A stretch of 64,000 nucleotides of DNA from Stutzerimonas stutzeri. GTDB lineage: Bacteria > Pseudomonadota > Gammaproteobacteria > Pseudomonadales > Pseudomonadaceae. The position numbers and the translations under genes were made by a program. Below, piece by piece: positions 9,937-17,143 of the stretch. Under the pieces are notes generated by a model. It searched no databases. It was not told the DNA's origin and saw only the letters and a program-made list of their open reading frames with translations. Position 1 is the stretch's first letter. Every line of letters begins with the position of its first letter. Location: contig NZ_PPXG01000003.1 in the NCBI RefSeq assembly GCF_002909485.1, positions 248,001-312,000 of the forward strand. Reading direction: 5' to 3'.

Positions 9937-11148
9937 ATGACACGTTTGCAGCTTCTCCTCGGCCTCGGCGTTTGCCTGGCCACCCCTGCCATGGCCTGGG
10001 AACAGGTGCTGATCGATCACGACAAGCCCGCGCAAAACTGGCGCATCACCAGCCAGGAGCTGGGTATCGATGTGGCGAAACCGTTCTCGGTCAGCATGCG
10101 CACCTTGCATGGTGGACGGCAGGAAGGCGTCAGCCTGATCGAGATCGACAACGGCACCATGCGTATGACCGTCGTGCCCACACGCGGCATGAACGTGCTG
10201 GAAGCAGTTGCTGGAGATGTGCGCCTGGGTTGGGATTCCCCGGTGGATGAAGTGGTCAACCCGGCCTTCATCGAGCTCAACGGGCGTGGCGGTCTGGGCT
10301 GGCTGGAGGGGTTCAACGAGCTGGTCACGCGCTGCGGCTTCGAATGGGTCGGTCATCCCGGCGAAGACAATGGCGACCTGCTCACGCTGCATGGCCGTGC
10401 GGCCAACATTCCGGCCTCGCGCGTGGTGCTGCAGATCGATGAACAGCCACCTTATGCCATTCGCTTGCGCGGCGAGCTGCAGGAAAAGGCCTTCAAGAAG
10501 CTGGACTTCGCAATTCTCACCGAACTCAGCACCGAGCCGGGCCGTGCTGGCTTCTCGCTGCACGACACACTGACCAACCAGGGCGACTACCCCAAGGAAT
10601 ATCAGGCGCTGTACCACACCAACTTTGGTACGCCGTTGCTGGAGGAGGGTGCGCGCTTCGTTGCGCCGGTCAAACAGGTATCACCCTTCAACGCCCGCGC
10701 AGCCGAGGAACTGAGCGACTGGCAGGGATACCGTGGCCCGACCAAGGACTATGACGAGACGGTATTCAACGTAGTGCCCTACGCAGACGAACAGGGCGAG
10801 ACGCTGACGATGCTGCACAACCGCGCCGGCAATCTTGGTATCAGCGTCGGGTTCAATACCCGTGAGCTGCCCGTGTTCTCGCTATGGAAGAACACCGATA
10901 CCGAGAAGCAGGGCTACGTGACGGGGCTGGAGCCTGGTACTAGCTATTCCTACAACCGCCGTTATCAGCGACCGCTTGGCCTGGTGCCGAAGATCGGGCC
11001 GGGCGAGCAGAAGCACTTCCGGGTGCGCTACGAACTACTGGCCGATAGCGACGCAGTGAACGAGGCCCGCAAACAGATTGAAGCGTTGCAGGCCGGACGC
11101 GATACAGAGATACGTAAAGCCCCGCTGGTTGACCTTACCAAGGACTAA
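9937..11148 (+). CDS. Secreted DUF4432 (aldose-1-epimerase-like) protein
   Basis: A 403-residue protein with a Sec signal peptide ending AMA, so periplasmic. The mature part has the beta-sandwich pattern of the galactose-mutarotase/DUF4432 group: PTRGMNVLEA, GRGGLGWLEGFNELVTRCG, DLLTLHGRAAN, and YHTNFGTPLLEEG. DUF4432 members are thought to act on sugars, but the reaction is not established. No sugar transporter or regulator adjoins it. The start is followed immediately by the signal peptide. Confidence 0.83.
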   Translation: MTRLQLLLGLGVCLATPAMAWEQVLIDHDKPAQNWRITSQELGIDVAKPFSVSMRTLHGGRQEGVSLIEIDNGTMRMTVVPTRGMNVLEAVAGDVRLGWDSPVDEVVNPAFIELNGRGGLGWLEGFNELVTRCGFEWVGHPGEDNGDLLTLHGRAANIPASRVVLQIDEQPPYAIRLRGELQEKAFKKLDFAILTELSTEPGRAGFSLHDTLTNQGDYPKEYQALYHTNFGTPLLEEGARFVAPVKQVSPFNARAAEELSDWQGYRGPTKDYDETVFNVVPYADEQGETLTMLHNRAGNLGISVGFNTRELPVFSLWKNTDTEKQGYVTGLEPGTSYSYNRRYQRPLGLVPKIGPGEQKHFRVRYELLADSDAVNEARKQIEALQAGRDTEIRKAPLVDLTKD

Positions 11149-11293
11149 TACGCCTCCGGGCCACACAAGTGACGATACGCGAACCCTTGGTGAGGTGATG
11201 TCGTCCTGACAACCTCTGAAAGACGTCCCGAAGGCTCTAGATATAGGGTTTGACGCATGAGAGGCTGATGGAAAGTTCCCGAGACGGCGCAGG

Positions 11294-11311
11294 TATAGCG
11301 AAAGGCTTACA
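11294..11311 (+). promoter_or_regulatory. GacA-type upstream activating sequence for sRNA copy A
   Basis: The 18-mer TATAGCGAAAGGCTTACA keeps the right half (CTTACA) and part of the left half of the GacA box TGTAAG-N6-CTTACA. It lies about 74 bp upstream of the inferred start of the sRNA. The identical 18-mer stands at the same place before copy B. Confidence 0.65.
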
Positions 11312-11355
11312 AGAAGGTGCGATGTTCGCCACTTCTGCGGTCTGCGACAGGTAAT

Positions 11356-11361
11356 TAATCT
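11356..11361 (+). promoter_or_regulatory. Candidate -10 element of sRNA copy A
   Basis: TAATCT lies 62 bases after the start of the GacA-type box and about 7 bases before the inferred start near 11368. The same hexamer occurs at 12378-12383 before copy B, although the DNA between box and -10 is not conserved. Confidence 0.5.
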
Positions 11362-11367
11362 ACACCC

Positions 11368-11478
11368 ACTCTGAAGCGCAGGATGCGCTCAGGATCAGGA
11401 TGATCGACCATTGCCAGGAGGGCGCTCGAAGGGAATTCGGAAAGGTCAGAAAAAACCCGCTTCGGCGGGTTTTTGCTT
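11368..11478 (+). ncRNA. Rsm-type regulatory sRNA, copy A (RsmX/Y/Z-like decoy of RsmA/CsrA)
   Basis: A transcript of about 110 nt inferred from signals. Four short hairpins present GGA in the loop: GCGC-AGGAT-GCGC (11376-11388), GATC-AGGAT-GATC (11393-11405), GCC-AGGAG-GGC (11413-11423) and CGAA-GGGAA-TTCG (11427-11439). Further GGA motifs lie in the linkers. The unit ends in a tetraloop terminator. This is the known design of Gac-induced RNAs that sequester the translational repressor RsmA/CsrA. Which named family member it is cannot be told from sequence alone. The 5' end is estimated from the -10 box. Confidence 0.82.
11453..11475 (+). terminator. Intrinsic terminator of sRNA copy A
   Basis: AAACCCGC-TTCG-GCGGGTTT followed by further T residues. 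It is nearly identical to the terminator of copy B. Confidence 0.9.
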
Positions 11479-11564
11479 TTTGGGCTATCACGTTTGCGGG
11501 CCTCGCCGTCTTGGCTATTACGCTTCGCGGTGAACCATCAATAAGCCGTCATCAATTGCTGAGC

Positions 11565-11593
11565 TAATCAGGTAATTAATAATCGCCTGATTA
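11565..11593. repeat. Inverted repeat between sRNA A and the csp terminator
   Basis: TAATCAGG and CCTGATTA form an 8-bp perfect stem around 13 AT-rich bases. There is no T-run. Its role is unknown; it could be an operator or an RNA 3' structure. Confidence 0.4.
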
Positions 11594-11602
11594 TTTAGGA
11601 CG

Positions 11603-11633
11603 AAAAAAAGCCCCGCCGAAGCGGGGCTTTTTT
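11603..11633 (-). terminator. Intrinsic terminator of the cold-shock gene (possibly bidirectional)
   Basis: A 13-bp stem, AAAAAAGCCCCGC/GCGGGGCTTTTTT with a CGAA loop, lies just beyond the csp stop. Both strands end in T-runs, so it can also stop leftover readthrough from the sRNA side. Confidence 0.9.
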
Positions 11634-11645
11634 GTATCAGGCGTC

Positions 11646-11858
11646 TTAGGAGACTTGAACCTGATCAGCCTGCATCCCTTTCTGGCCTTTAGTAGCCATG
11701 AAAGAAACCGCTTGGCCTTCGCTCAGGCTTTTGAAGCCTGCGCTTTCGATTGAACGATAATGAACGAAAAGATCTTCGCTGCCATCGGTCGGCGTAATAA
11801 AGCCGAAACCTTTTTCATCGTTGAACCATTTAACTGTGCCATTTTGACGAGTAGACAT
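11646..11858 (-). CDS. CspA-family cold-shock protein
   Basis: A 70-residue single OB-fold protein. The RNA-binding motifs RNP1 (KGFGFIT) and RNP2 (DLFVHY) are intact, and the length is that of CspA/CapB proteins. Such proteins bind single-stranded RNA and relax secondary structure. GGGAG lies upstream of the start. The start is preceded by an AT-rich leader of roughly 140 bases, typical of cold-inducible csp mRNAs. The gene sits antiparallel between two Rsm-type sRNA loci. Confidence 0.95.
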   Translation of the reverse strand: MSTRQNGTVKWFNDEKGFGFITPTDGSEDLFVHYRSIESAGFKSLSEGQAVSFMATKGQKGMQADQVQVS

Positions 11859-12002
11859 GAGTATCTCCCAGGTGTTTTAAGGCTGCAGCACTGAAGCATT
11901 CAGGGCCGAGACTGAGAAGCGAGAATCAAAACGAACCGAGGAGATGAAACAGAGAAACATCATGCCGGGTGTCGAAGTGTTAATTGCGAAGCAGTGGGGG
12001 CG

Positions 12003-12008
12003 AATATA
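12003..12008 (-). promoter_or_regulatory. Candidate csp promoter -10 and long 5' leader
   Basis: TATATT on the minus strand in a strongly AT-rich patch (about 12000-12060) would start transcription near 11996. This leaves a leader of about 138 nt before the csp start. No good -35 is seen. Confidence 0.4.
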
Positions 12009-12064
12009 CGCACATTTAAATATAAGTACAGCGTTCTTTATTATTTTTTGTGAATTAGGCGCAG

Positions 12065-12087
12065 CCCAGAGGAGCTGAAACTCTGGG
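12065..12087. repeat. Hairpin upstream of the csp promoter
   Basis: CCCAGAG/CTCTGGG, 7 bp with a nine-base loop. No T-run follows and no gene is nearby. I see no gene in 12009-12316. Confidence 0.3.
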
Positions 12088-12316
12088 ATTTAGAAGTTAA
12101 CTGGCTGTTGGTAATCAATATTTGTATGAGAAGGCCGGGCAGGAAAGAATGGCTTTAGAAACTTCTTCACCGTCATCGACTATTGGAGATCGCAGGCGAT
12201 TTTGATCTAGGCAAAAGAGCCGCTCCGGGGTGATAGCTCGGCGCTGAATCATGCTGGCGGAGCGTGTAAGCGCTGGGGCCGGCGGCGAGACATCGAAACA
12301 GTGCGATTGTTTCCGC

Positions 12317-12334
12317 TATAGCGAAAGGCTTACA
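12317..12334 (+). promoter_or_regulatory. GacA-type upstream activating sequence for sRNA copy B
   Basis: TATAGCGAAAGGCTTACA, identical to the box before copy A. It begins 61 bases before the TAATCT -10 at 12378-12383. Confidence 0.65.
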
Positions 12335-12389
12335 AAAAACCCAGTTTTTTGCTCTTCAGCGCCTGCATCCAAATGATTAATCTATGCCC

Positions 12390-12496
12390 ACTCTGAAGCG
12401 CAGGATGTGCTCAGGATCAGGATGATCGACCACCGCCAGGAGGGCAGCTGGAAGGACTCGGTAAGGTCAGAAGAACCCGCTTCGGCGGGTTTTTTG
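12390..12496 (+). ncRNA. Rsm-type regulatory sRNA, copy B
   Basis: A second GGA-rich sRNA of about 107 nt, about 1 kb from copy A and on the same strand. Three loop hairpins are kept: GCGC-AGGAT-GTGC (12398-12410, with a G-U wobble replacing a G-C pair of copy A), GATC-AGGAT-GATC (12415-12427) and GCC-AGGAG-GGC (12435-12445). The fourth GGA region (12446-12460) keeps GGA motifs but only a weak stem. The RNA ends in its own terminator. The pattern of change, with loops and stems conserved and linkers varied, argues for selected function. Its 3' end faces the stressosome-operon kinase gene. Confidence 0.82.
12473..12495 (+). terminator. Intrinsic terminator of sRNA copy B
   Basis: GAACCCGC-TTCG-GCGGGTTT followed by T residues. 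It may also limit transcription from the opposing kinase operon. Confidence 0.88.
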
Positions 12497-12568
12497 TTGC
12501 CTAGGAAAAAGCGGGTTCAGCATCCGAGGCCTGTCTTTAACACGCTGCTTCAGATGGCACCGAAATGT

Positions 12569-14518
12569 TCAGCCAGCATCGAGCAGGCCGCGGATCTTTA
12601 TCAGCAGGTCAGCGCCTTCGAACGGCTTGAGCACCAGGTCCATGCGCTCCTCTATGAAGCCCTCGCGACTCGATGCGTTCTCTGCATAGCCGGTCATAAG
12701 CACCACCGGCAGCGTCGGGCGCTCGCGGCGTGCCCATTCGGCCAGCTGACGCCCTGAGAGGCGGGGCAGCCCGACGTCGGTCAATAGCAGATCGATTGAC
12801 GGGTCGGCCTCTAGCAGGGATTGCGCAGTCTCCACGTCACCTGCCTGGCTGCACCGGTATCCCGCCTCGATAAGCGTCTCGGCGATCAGCATGCGGACGC
12901 TGGGCATGTCTTCCACCACCAGCACGTGCTCATGGCCGACCAGGCGTGCCGAGCCATCGAGCACAGCGGTGGGCGTCGCTGCCTGTTCGCCGTTGGCGGC
13001 GGGCAGCAGCAGGGTAACCTTCGTCCCCGCACCGAGCGTGCTGCGGATGCTCGCGTCGCCACCTGACTGCAAGGCAAACCCGTAGATGCTGGACAGGCCC
13101 AGGCCCGTGCCGCGACCCTGGGGCTTGGTGGTGAAGAACGGATCGAAAACCTTGTCCAGCACACTGGGCTCGATGCCCGTGCCGTCATCGCTGACGCACA
13201 GGCCGATATAGCGCCCTGCGGCGAGTTCCGGCTTCTCACTGCCGTCCGATGGGAACGTACTGATGCGGATATGCCCACCTTTGGGCAGCGCGTCGCGGGC
13301 GTTGATCACCAGGTTGAGCAGGGCGCTCTCGAACTGGCTGACGTCCACGCGGGCCACCGCGGGCTCGTCAGTGAAGTCGAACGTCAGCGTGATGCGTTCG
13401 CCGATCGTGCGCCGCAGCAGGTCTTCCAGTGAGCGGATGCGCTCGTTGAGGTCCAGTGCCCGTGCGTCGAGTGGCTGTTTGCGGGCGAATGCCAGCAGGC
13501 GATTGGTCAGCGACGCCGCACTGCGCGCCGAGCTGAGCGATGCATCGGCAAAGCGCAGCACGCTATCGGCACGGCCTTCGATGATGCGCTGCTTCATCAG
13601 CTCGATACCGGTGATGATGCCGGTGAGCAGGTTGTTGAAGTCGTGGGCAATGCCGCCCGTGAGCTTGCCCAGGGCGTCCATCTTCTGCACCTGAAGCAAC
13701 TGTTCTTCGGTGCGCGCCCGCTCGGCGACCTCATGGGCGAGCTGGCTGGTGGTGGTCGCGATTTCCTGCCTTTGAGCGCGTTCGCGGTGGCGTTGCGCGG
13801 TGACGTCCTCGACGAACACCAGGCCCAGACCCTGGGCGCGGTACGGAGAAATCTGCCATTCGGTCTCACGCGTTTCGCCATTGACGCGCATCTGCAGCGG
13901 CGTGCGCCAGCGCTCGCCAGCCTGCAGATGCGCACGTAGTTCAGCGAGTATCTCTTCCTGGCCGTCAGCGACGCTTTGCGACAGGGGAGAAGAAGGGCTG
14001 ACGGCGCCAATCAGCAGTTCGAACGCATGGTTGCATTCATGGAGCTGCAGTTCGGCATCGAGTACCGCAATGGGCGCGGCGACATGAAAGAAGATTTCCC
14101 GGAAGCGTGCTTCGCTGTCACGCAGCGCGCGCTCGGTGTCGCGTACGCGCAACAGCGTGCGCAGGGTCGCCAGCAGCACATCTGGATCGACCGGATGGAT
14201 CAGATAGGCATCTCCACCGGCATCGAGTCCGGTGATGATGTCGTTGGTCTCGATGGATGCGGCTGAAACGTGAATCAGCGGCAACAGCGCGGTGTTCGGG
14301 TCGGCGCGTAGTTGGCGGGCGATGTCGAAGCCGCTCATATCAGGCAGGTTGACGTCGAGGATCAGCGCATCCGGTATGGCGTTGCTGACCAGTTCCAGCC
14401 CTTCGCTGCCGGTACCCGCTTCCAGGACCTGATAGCCGTGGCGCTCCAGCACCCGACGCATCGCATAGCGCGTCGTGGCGTTGTCATCGACTATCAGTAG
14501 AAGGCTTTTACGTTCCAT
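12569..14518 (-). CDS. Hybrid sensor histidine kinase, REC-PAS-HisKA-HATPase-REC
   Basis: A 649-residue protein. An N-terminal receiver (about 5-120, Asp in LILDVNLPDMSG) is followed by a PAS domain (about 135-245), a HisKA box with GGIAHDFNNLLTG near residue 290, an HATPase domain and a C-terminal receiver (about 530-645, Asp in LLLTDVGLPRLSG). There are no membrane helices, so it is a cytoplasmic phosphorelay node. GGAG precedes the start. It overlaps the upstream kinase gene by 11 bases, making it the last gene of the stressosome operon. It has no output domain, so a further partner must carry the signal. Confidence 0.9.
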   Translation of the reverse strand: MERKSLLLIVDDNATTRYAMRRVLERHGYQVLEAGTGSEGLELVSNAIPDALILDVNLPDMSGFDIARQLRADPNTALLPLIHVSAASIETNDIITGLDAGGDAYLIHPVDPDVLLATLRTLLRVRDTERALRDSEARFREIFFHVAAPIAVLDAELQLHECNHAFELLIGAVSPSSPLSQSVADGQEEILAELRAHLQAGERWRTPLQMRVNGETRETEWQISPYRAQGLGLVFVEDVTAQRHRERAQRQEIATTTSQLAHEVAERARTEEQLLQVQKMDALGKLTGGIAHDFNNLLTGIITGIELMKQRIIEGRADSVLRFADASLSSARSAASLTNRLLAFARKQPLDARALDLNERIRSLEDLLRRTIGERITLTFDFTDEPAVARVDVSQFESALLNLVINARDALPKGGHIRISTFPSDGSEKPELAAGRYIGLCVSDDGTGIEPSVLDKVFDPFFTTKPQGRGTGLGLSSIYGFALQSGGDASIRSTLGAGTKVTLLLPAANGEQAATPTAVLDGSARLVGHEHVLVVEDMPSVRMLIAETLIEAGYRCSQAGDVETAQSLLEADPSIDLLLTDVGLPRLSGRQLAEWARRERPTLPVVLMTGYAENASSREGFIEERMDLVLKPFEGADLLIKIRGLLDAG

Positions 14519-15380
14519 CGGATCGCTCCGGTTGGATCGCTAGCGGGAGGATGACGAAGAACTCGGAGCCCTTGCCCGGCTCGCTTTCCAGGCCGACCCG
14601 GCCACCGAGCAGTTCAGCAAAACGCTTGCACAGCGCCAGGCCAAGGCCGGTACCACGCAGGCGCTTCTGCAGTGGCGAATCGACCTGGGCGAAGTCCTCG
14701 AAGAGGCGGTCGTGCAGCTCGGGGGCGATGCCGATACCCGTGTCGCAGACGGCGAAGCGGACCTGCTGCGGGTTTTCCATTCGCGCCGACACGCGCACCA
14801 CACCCTGTGGCGTGAACTTCACCGCGTTAGAAATGAAGTTGCGCAGAATCTGTGCGAGCTTTTTGTCATCGGTATAGAGCCGTGGAATGCCGTCCGGCTC
14901 TTCGAAGATGAGGTCCACCGGCGAGCCTTCGACGATGGGGCGAAACATGCCGCGCAGCGCCGAGAACAGGTCGAGCATGTCGAACCAGGCCGGGGAAATG
15001 CTCACGCGCCCGGCCTCGATCTTGGCCAGGTCGAGCAGATCATCGACCATTTCACTCAGTTCGCTTGCCGCTGAGCTGACGAAGCGCACCTGCTTGTGCT
15101 GCTCCTCACTCAGCGGCCCGTCCAGTTCGTCGCTGAGCAGGCGGGTAATGCTGAGTATCGACCCCAGCGGCGTGCGGAACTCGTGGCTCATGTATGACAA
15201 GAAGCGGCTCTTCAGGTCCGAGGCCTGGCGTAGTTGCTCGGCTTGGGTGTCCAACTCGGCATACAGCGCCAGCACACCCTGATTAGTTTCTTCGAGCTCG
15301 GCGCGCAGCGATTCGTTTGCATGGCGCAGTTGCTCGAGCTGGCCGGCGTAGTCGGATTCGGGGGACGTCGGATCAGCCAC
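14508..15380 (-). CDS. Soluble sensor histidine kinase
   Basis: 290 residues starting at GTG with GGAGG upstream. The N-terminal about 60 residues are a heptad-like coiled coil. A HisKA domain follows with the H-box FLSYMSHEFRTPLGS. An HATPase_c domain with DTGIGI and RGTGLGLALC boxes completes it. There is no sensor domain, so it probably receives its signal by protein contact, as expected downstream of an Rsb switch. The gene overlaps both neighbours by 8-11 bases, implying translational coupling. Confidence 0.9.
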   Translation of the reverse strand: MADPTSPESDYAGQLEQLRHANESLRAELEETNQGVLALYAELDTQAEQLRQASDLKSRFLSYMSHEFRTPLGSILSITRLLSDELDGPLSEEQHKQVRFVSSAASELSEMVDDLLDLAKIEAGRVSISPAWFDMLDLFSALRGMFRPIVEGSPVDLIFEEPDGIPRLYTDDKKLAQILRNFISNAVKFTPQGVVRVSARMENPQQVRFAVCDTGIGIAPELHDRLFEDFAQVDSPLQKRLRGTGLGLALCKRFAELLGGRVGLESEPGKGSEFFVILPLAIQPERSDGT

Positions 15381-16389
15381 GGGAAGCCTCCAGATTGAGC
15401 GCCAGCACGGTCACGTCGTCGCGACCGCGACAGAAGTCCCGATGCAACAGAGCGGCGACGATGGCCGGATGACGATGAACCAGCCCAGGGTAGTCGCGCA
15501 GGTTCCAGCGCGATTGCAGACCGTCGCTGTAGAGCACCAGCAGCTGAGCATCGCCCCGGGGGTAGTCGAAGACATGCGCCTTGCGAAAGCGCACGCCGAC
15601 GATGCCGGGGTGCGAAGCCAGGCCGCGCGAGCCTTCGCTGCCGATCAGGCTGGCGCCGATATTGCCGATGCCGGCGAAATCCAGCGTCTGGCGGTGGCCG
15701 TCGAAGTGCGCGATGGCCGCCGCACCGCCGCGACTGCCGTTCATCGCCTGATGCATGTTACTGAACAGCGTGAACGGTGAATCGAGAGGGGTTTCTGCAA
15801 ACGCCTCGGCACCCGCCCGAGCGGCTTGCTGAGCAAGTTCGCCGTGGCCGATGCCATCGATGACCAGTGCGCTGCAGCGTGCCTCGTCGAAGGCCAGGTG
15901 CCAGACGTCACCACAGGCCGTTTCGCCTGGATAGGGATGTTGGCTTACGCCGACGCGCCACTGTGGCGGCTGCACACCGCGGGGAAACAGTTGTGCCAGC
16001 ACCACCGAGCCGCGGCCATCAGAATAGGCGTCGAATACCTGGGCCTGCCGGGCCAGCGCGCCGAGGCCTATGCCCTGGGTGCCGCGGGTAGAAAAACCGT
16101 CCGTCAGGCACTGCGCGAGGTCGAAGCCCGGTCCGCGGTCGACCGCGATGATCTCGACACCGCGCCCCTCTTGTCCATGCACCACCCGCAGATGCATTTC
16201 GCCGCGTCCGGCGTGCTTGAGCACGTTACTGCCCAGTTCGGTCACCAGCAGCGCGACGCGCCCGGCATCGGTGGCGTCGAAGCCATGCTGCTCGGCCAGC
16301 CGCTGGGCGACCCGGCGGGCATGACCGATCTGGCTGTTGTCTTCGATCAGCAGGACCTGGGTAACGCTTCCCTGAATGTTCATATCCAC
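15373..16389 (-). CDS. RsbW/RsbT-like ATPase fused to a PP2C (RsbX/SpoIIE-type) phosphatase
   Basis: 338 residues. The N-terminal about 135 residues are an anti-sigma-type HATPase with the N-box TELGSNVLKHAGRGE and DRGPGF. The C-terminal part is a PP2C phosphatase with CGDVW, LVIDGIGHGELA and LYSDGL motifs supplying metal-binding Asp residues. By analogy with B. subtilis RsbX it should dephosphorylate RsbR/RsbS and reset the stressosome. The fused ATPase could be a second kinase. A GTG at 16389 or an ATG at 16383 may be the start. It overlaps rsbT. Confidence 0.87.
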   Translation of the reverse strand: MDMNIQGSVTQVLLIEDNSQIGHARRVAQRLAEQHGFDATDAGRVALLVTELGSNVLKHAGRGEMHLRVVHGQEGRGVEIIAVDRGPGFDLAQCLTDGFSTRGTQGIGLGALARQAQVFDAYSDGRGSVVLAQLFPRGVQPPQWRVGVSQHPYPGETACGDVWHLAFDEARCSALVIDGIGHGELAQQAARAGAEAFAETPLDSPFTLFSNMHQAMNGSRGGAAAIAHFDGHRQTLDFAGIGNIGASLIGSEGSRGLASHPGIVGVRFRKAHVFDYPRGDAQLLVLYSDGLQSRWNLRDYPGLVHRHPAIVAALLHRDFCRGRDDVTVLALNLEASRG

Positions 16390-16784
16390 CGCGTGATGGT
16401 GATACGGGTACCCACGCCAACCGTGCTGTCGAGTTCGAACTCGTCCACCAGCCGCTTGGCGCCGGTCAGTCCCAGGCCAAGGCCGCTACCGGATGTCCAG
16501 CCATCGGTCATGGCCAGCTTGAGGTCTGCGATGCCAGGGCCTTCGTCGCGGAAGGTCAGGCGCACACCGACGCGTACGCCGTCCTCGATGACCTGCCAGT
16601 CCATGTCGCCGCCACCACCGTAGACCACCGTGTTACGCGCCAGCTCGCTGACGGCGGTGACCAGTTTGGTCTGGTCGATCAGCCGCATGGCACATTCCTG
16701 GGTCAGCTTGCGCACGGTCTGCCGTGCCAGTACGACATCCTGCTCGAGGCGCACCGGCTGGCTGCCGTTGCTGCGCACGATCAT
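16380..16784 (-). CDS. rsbT: RsbT-like serine/threonine protein kinase (switch kinase)
   Basis: A 134-residue GHKL-fold ATPase. The N-box SELARNTVVYGGGG, the G1 box DEGPGI and the glycine-rich lid SGLGLGLTGAKRL are all present, and the length matches B. subtilis RsbT (about 133). In known stressosomes RsbT is held by RsbS/RsbR, phosphorylates them on stress and is released to activate a downstream target. Its ATG overlaps the rsbS stop (ATGA). The natural target here is unknown, since no RsbU is encoded; the adjacent phosphatase fusion or kinases are the candidates. Confidence 0.9.
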   Translation of the reverse strand: MIVRSNGSQPVRLEQDVVLARQTVRKLTQECAMRLIDQTKLVTAVSELARNTVVYGGGGDMDWQVIEDGVRVGVRLTFRDEGPGIADLKLAMTDGWTSGSGLGLGLTGAKRLVDEFELDSTVGVGTRITITRWI

Positions 16785-17143
16785 TGCGCGGCCACGCGGG
16801 CACGCAACAATTGCATGCCTCGTTCGACGTTCAGCGCTGTGCTGACGCCTGGAAGCTCAAGGCCGAGCTCTACCAGGGTGATCGCAACGGCCGGCTGCAT
16901 GCCGACCACCACGGTTTCGGCGTCCATGATCCGCGACAGACCGGAGATGGTGCCGATCATGCGACCGATGAAGGAGTCGACCATGTCCAGCGCGGAGATG
17001 TCGATCAGCACGGCCTTTGCCGAGGTCGCACTGATGCGTTCGGCCAAGTCGTCCTGCAGGGTCATCGCCAGTTGGTCGTGCATATCGACCTGGATGGTGA
17101 CGAGCAGAAACTCGCCCATCCGCAGAATGGGTATGCGATCCAT
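16781..17143 (-). CDS. rsbS: RsbS-like single-domain STAS protein (stressosome scaffold)
   Basis: A 120-residue stand-alone STAS domain. The phosphorylatable serine is conserved at Ser57 in DISALDMVDSF, matching Ser59 of B. subtilis RsbS in both position and context. Together with RsbR proteins it would build the icosahedral-type stressosome core and hold RsbT. The gene begins within the stop of rsbR (TAATG overlap). Confidence 0.92.
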   Translation of the reverse strand: MDRIPILRMGEFLLVTIQVDMHDQLAMTLQDDLAERISATSAKAVLIDISALDMVDSFIGRMIGTISGLSRIMDAETVVVGMQPAVAITLVELGLELPGVSTALNVERGMQLLRARVAAQ

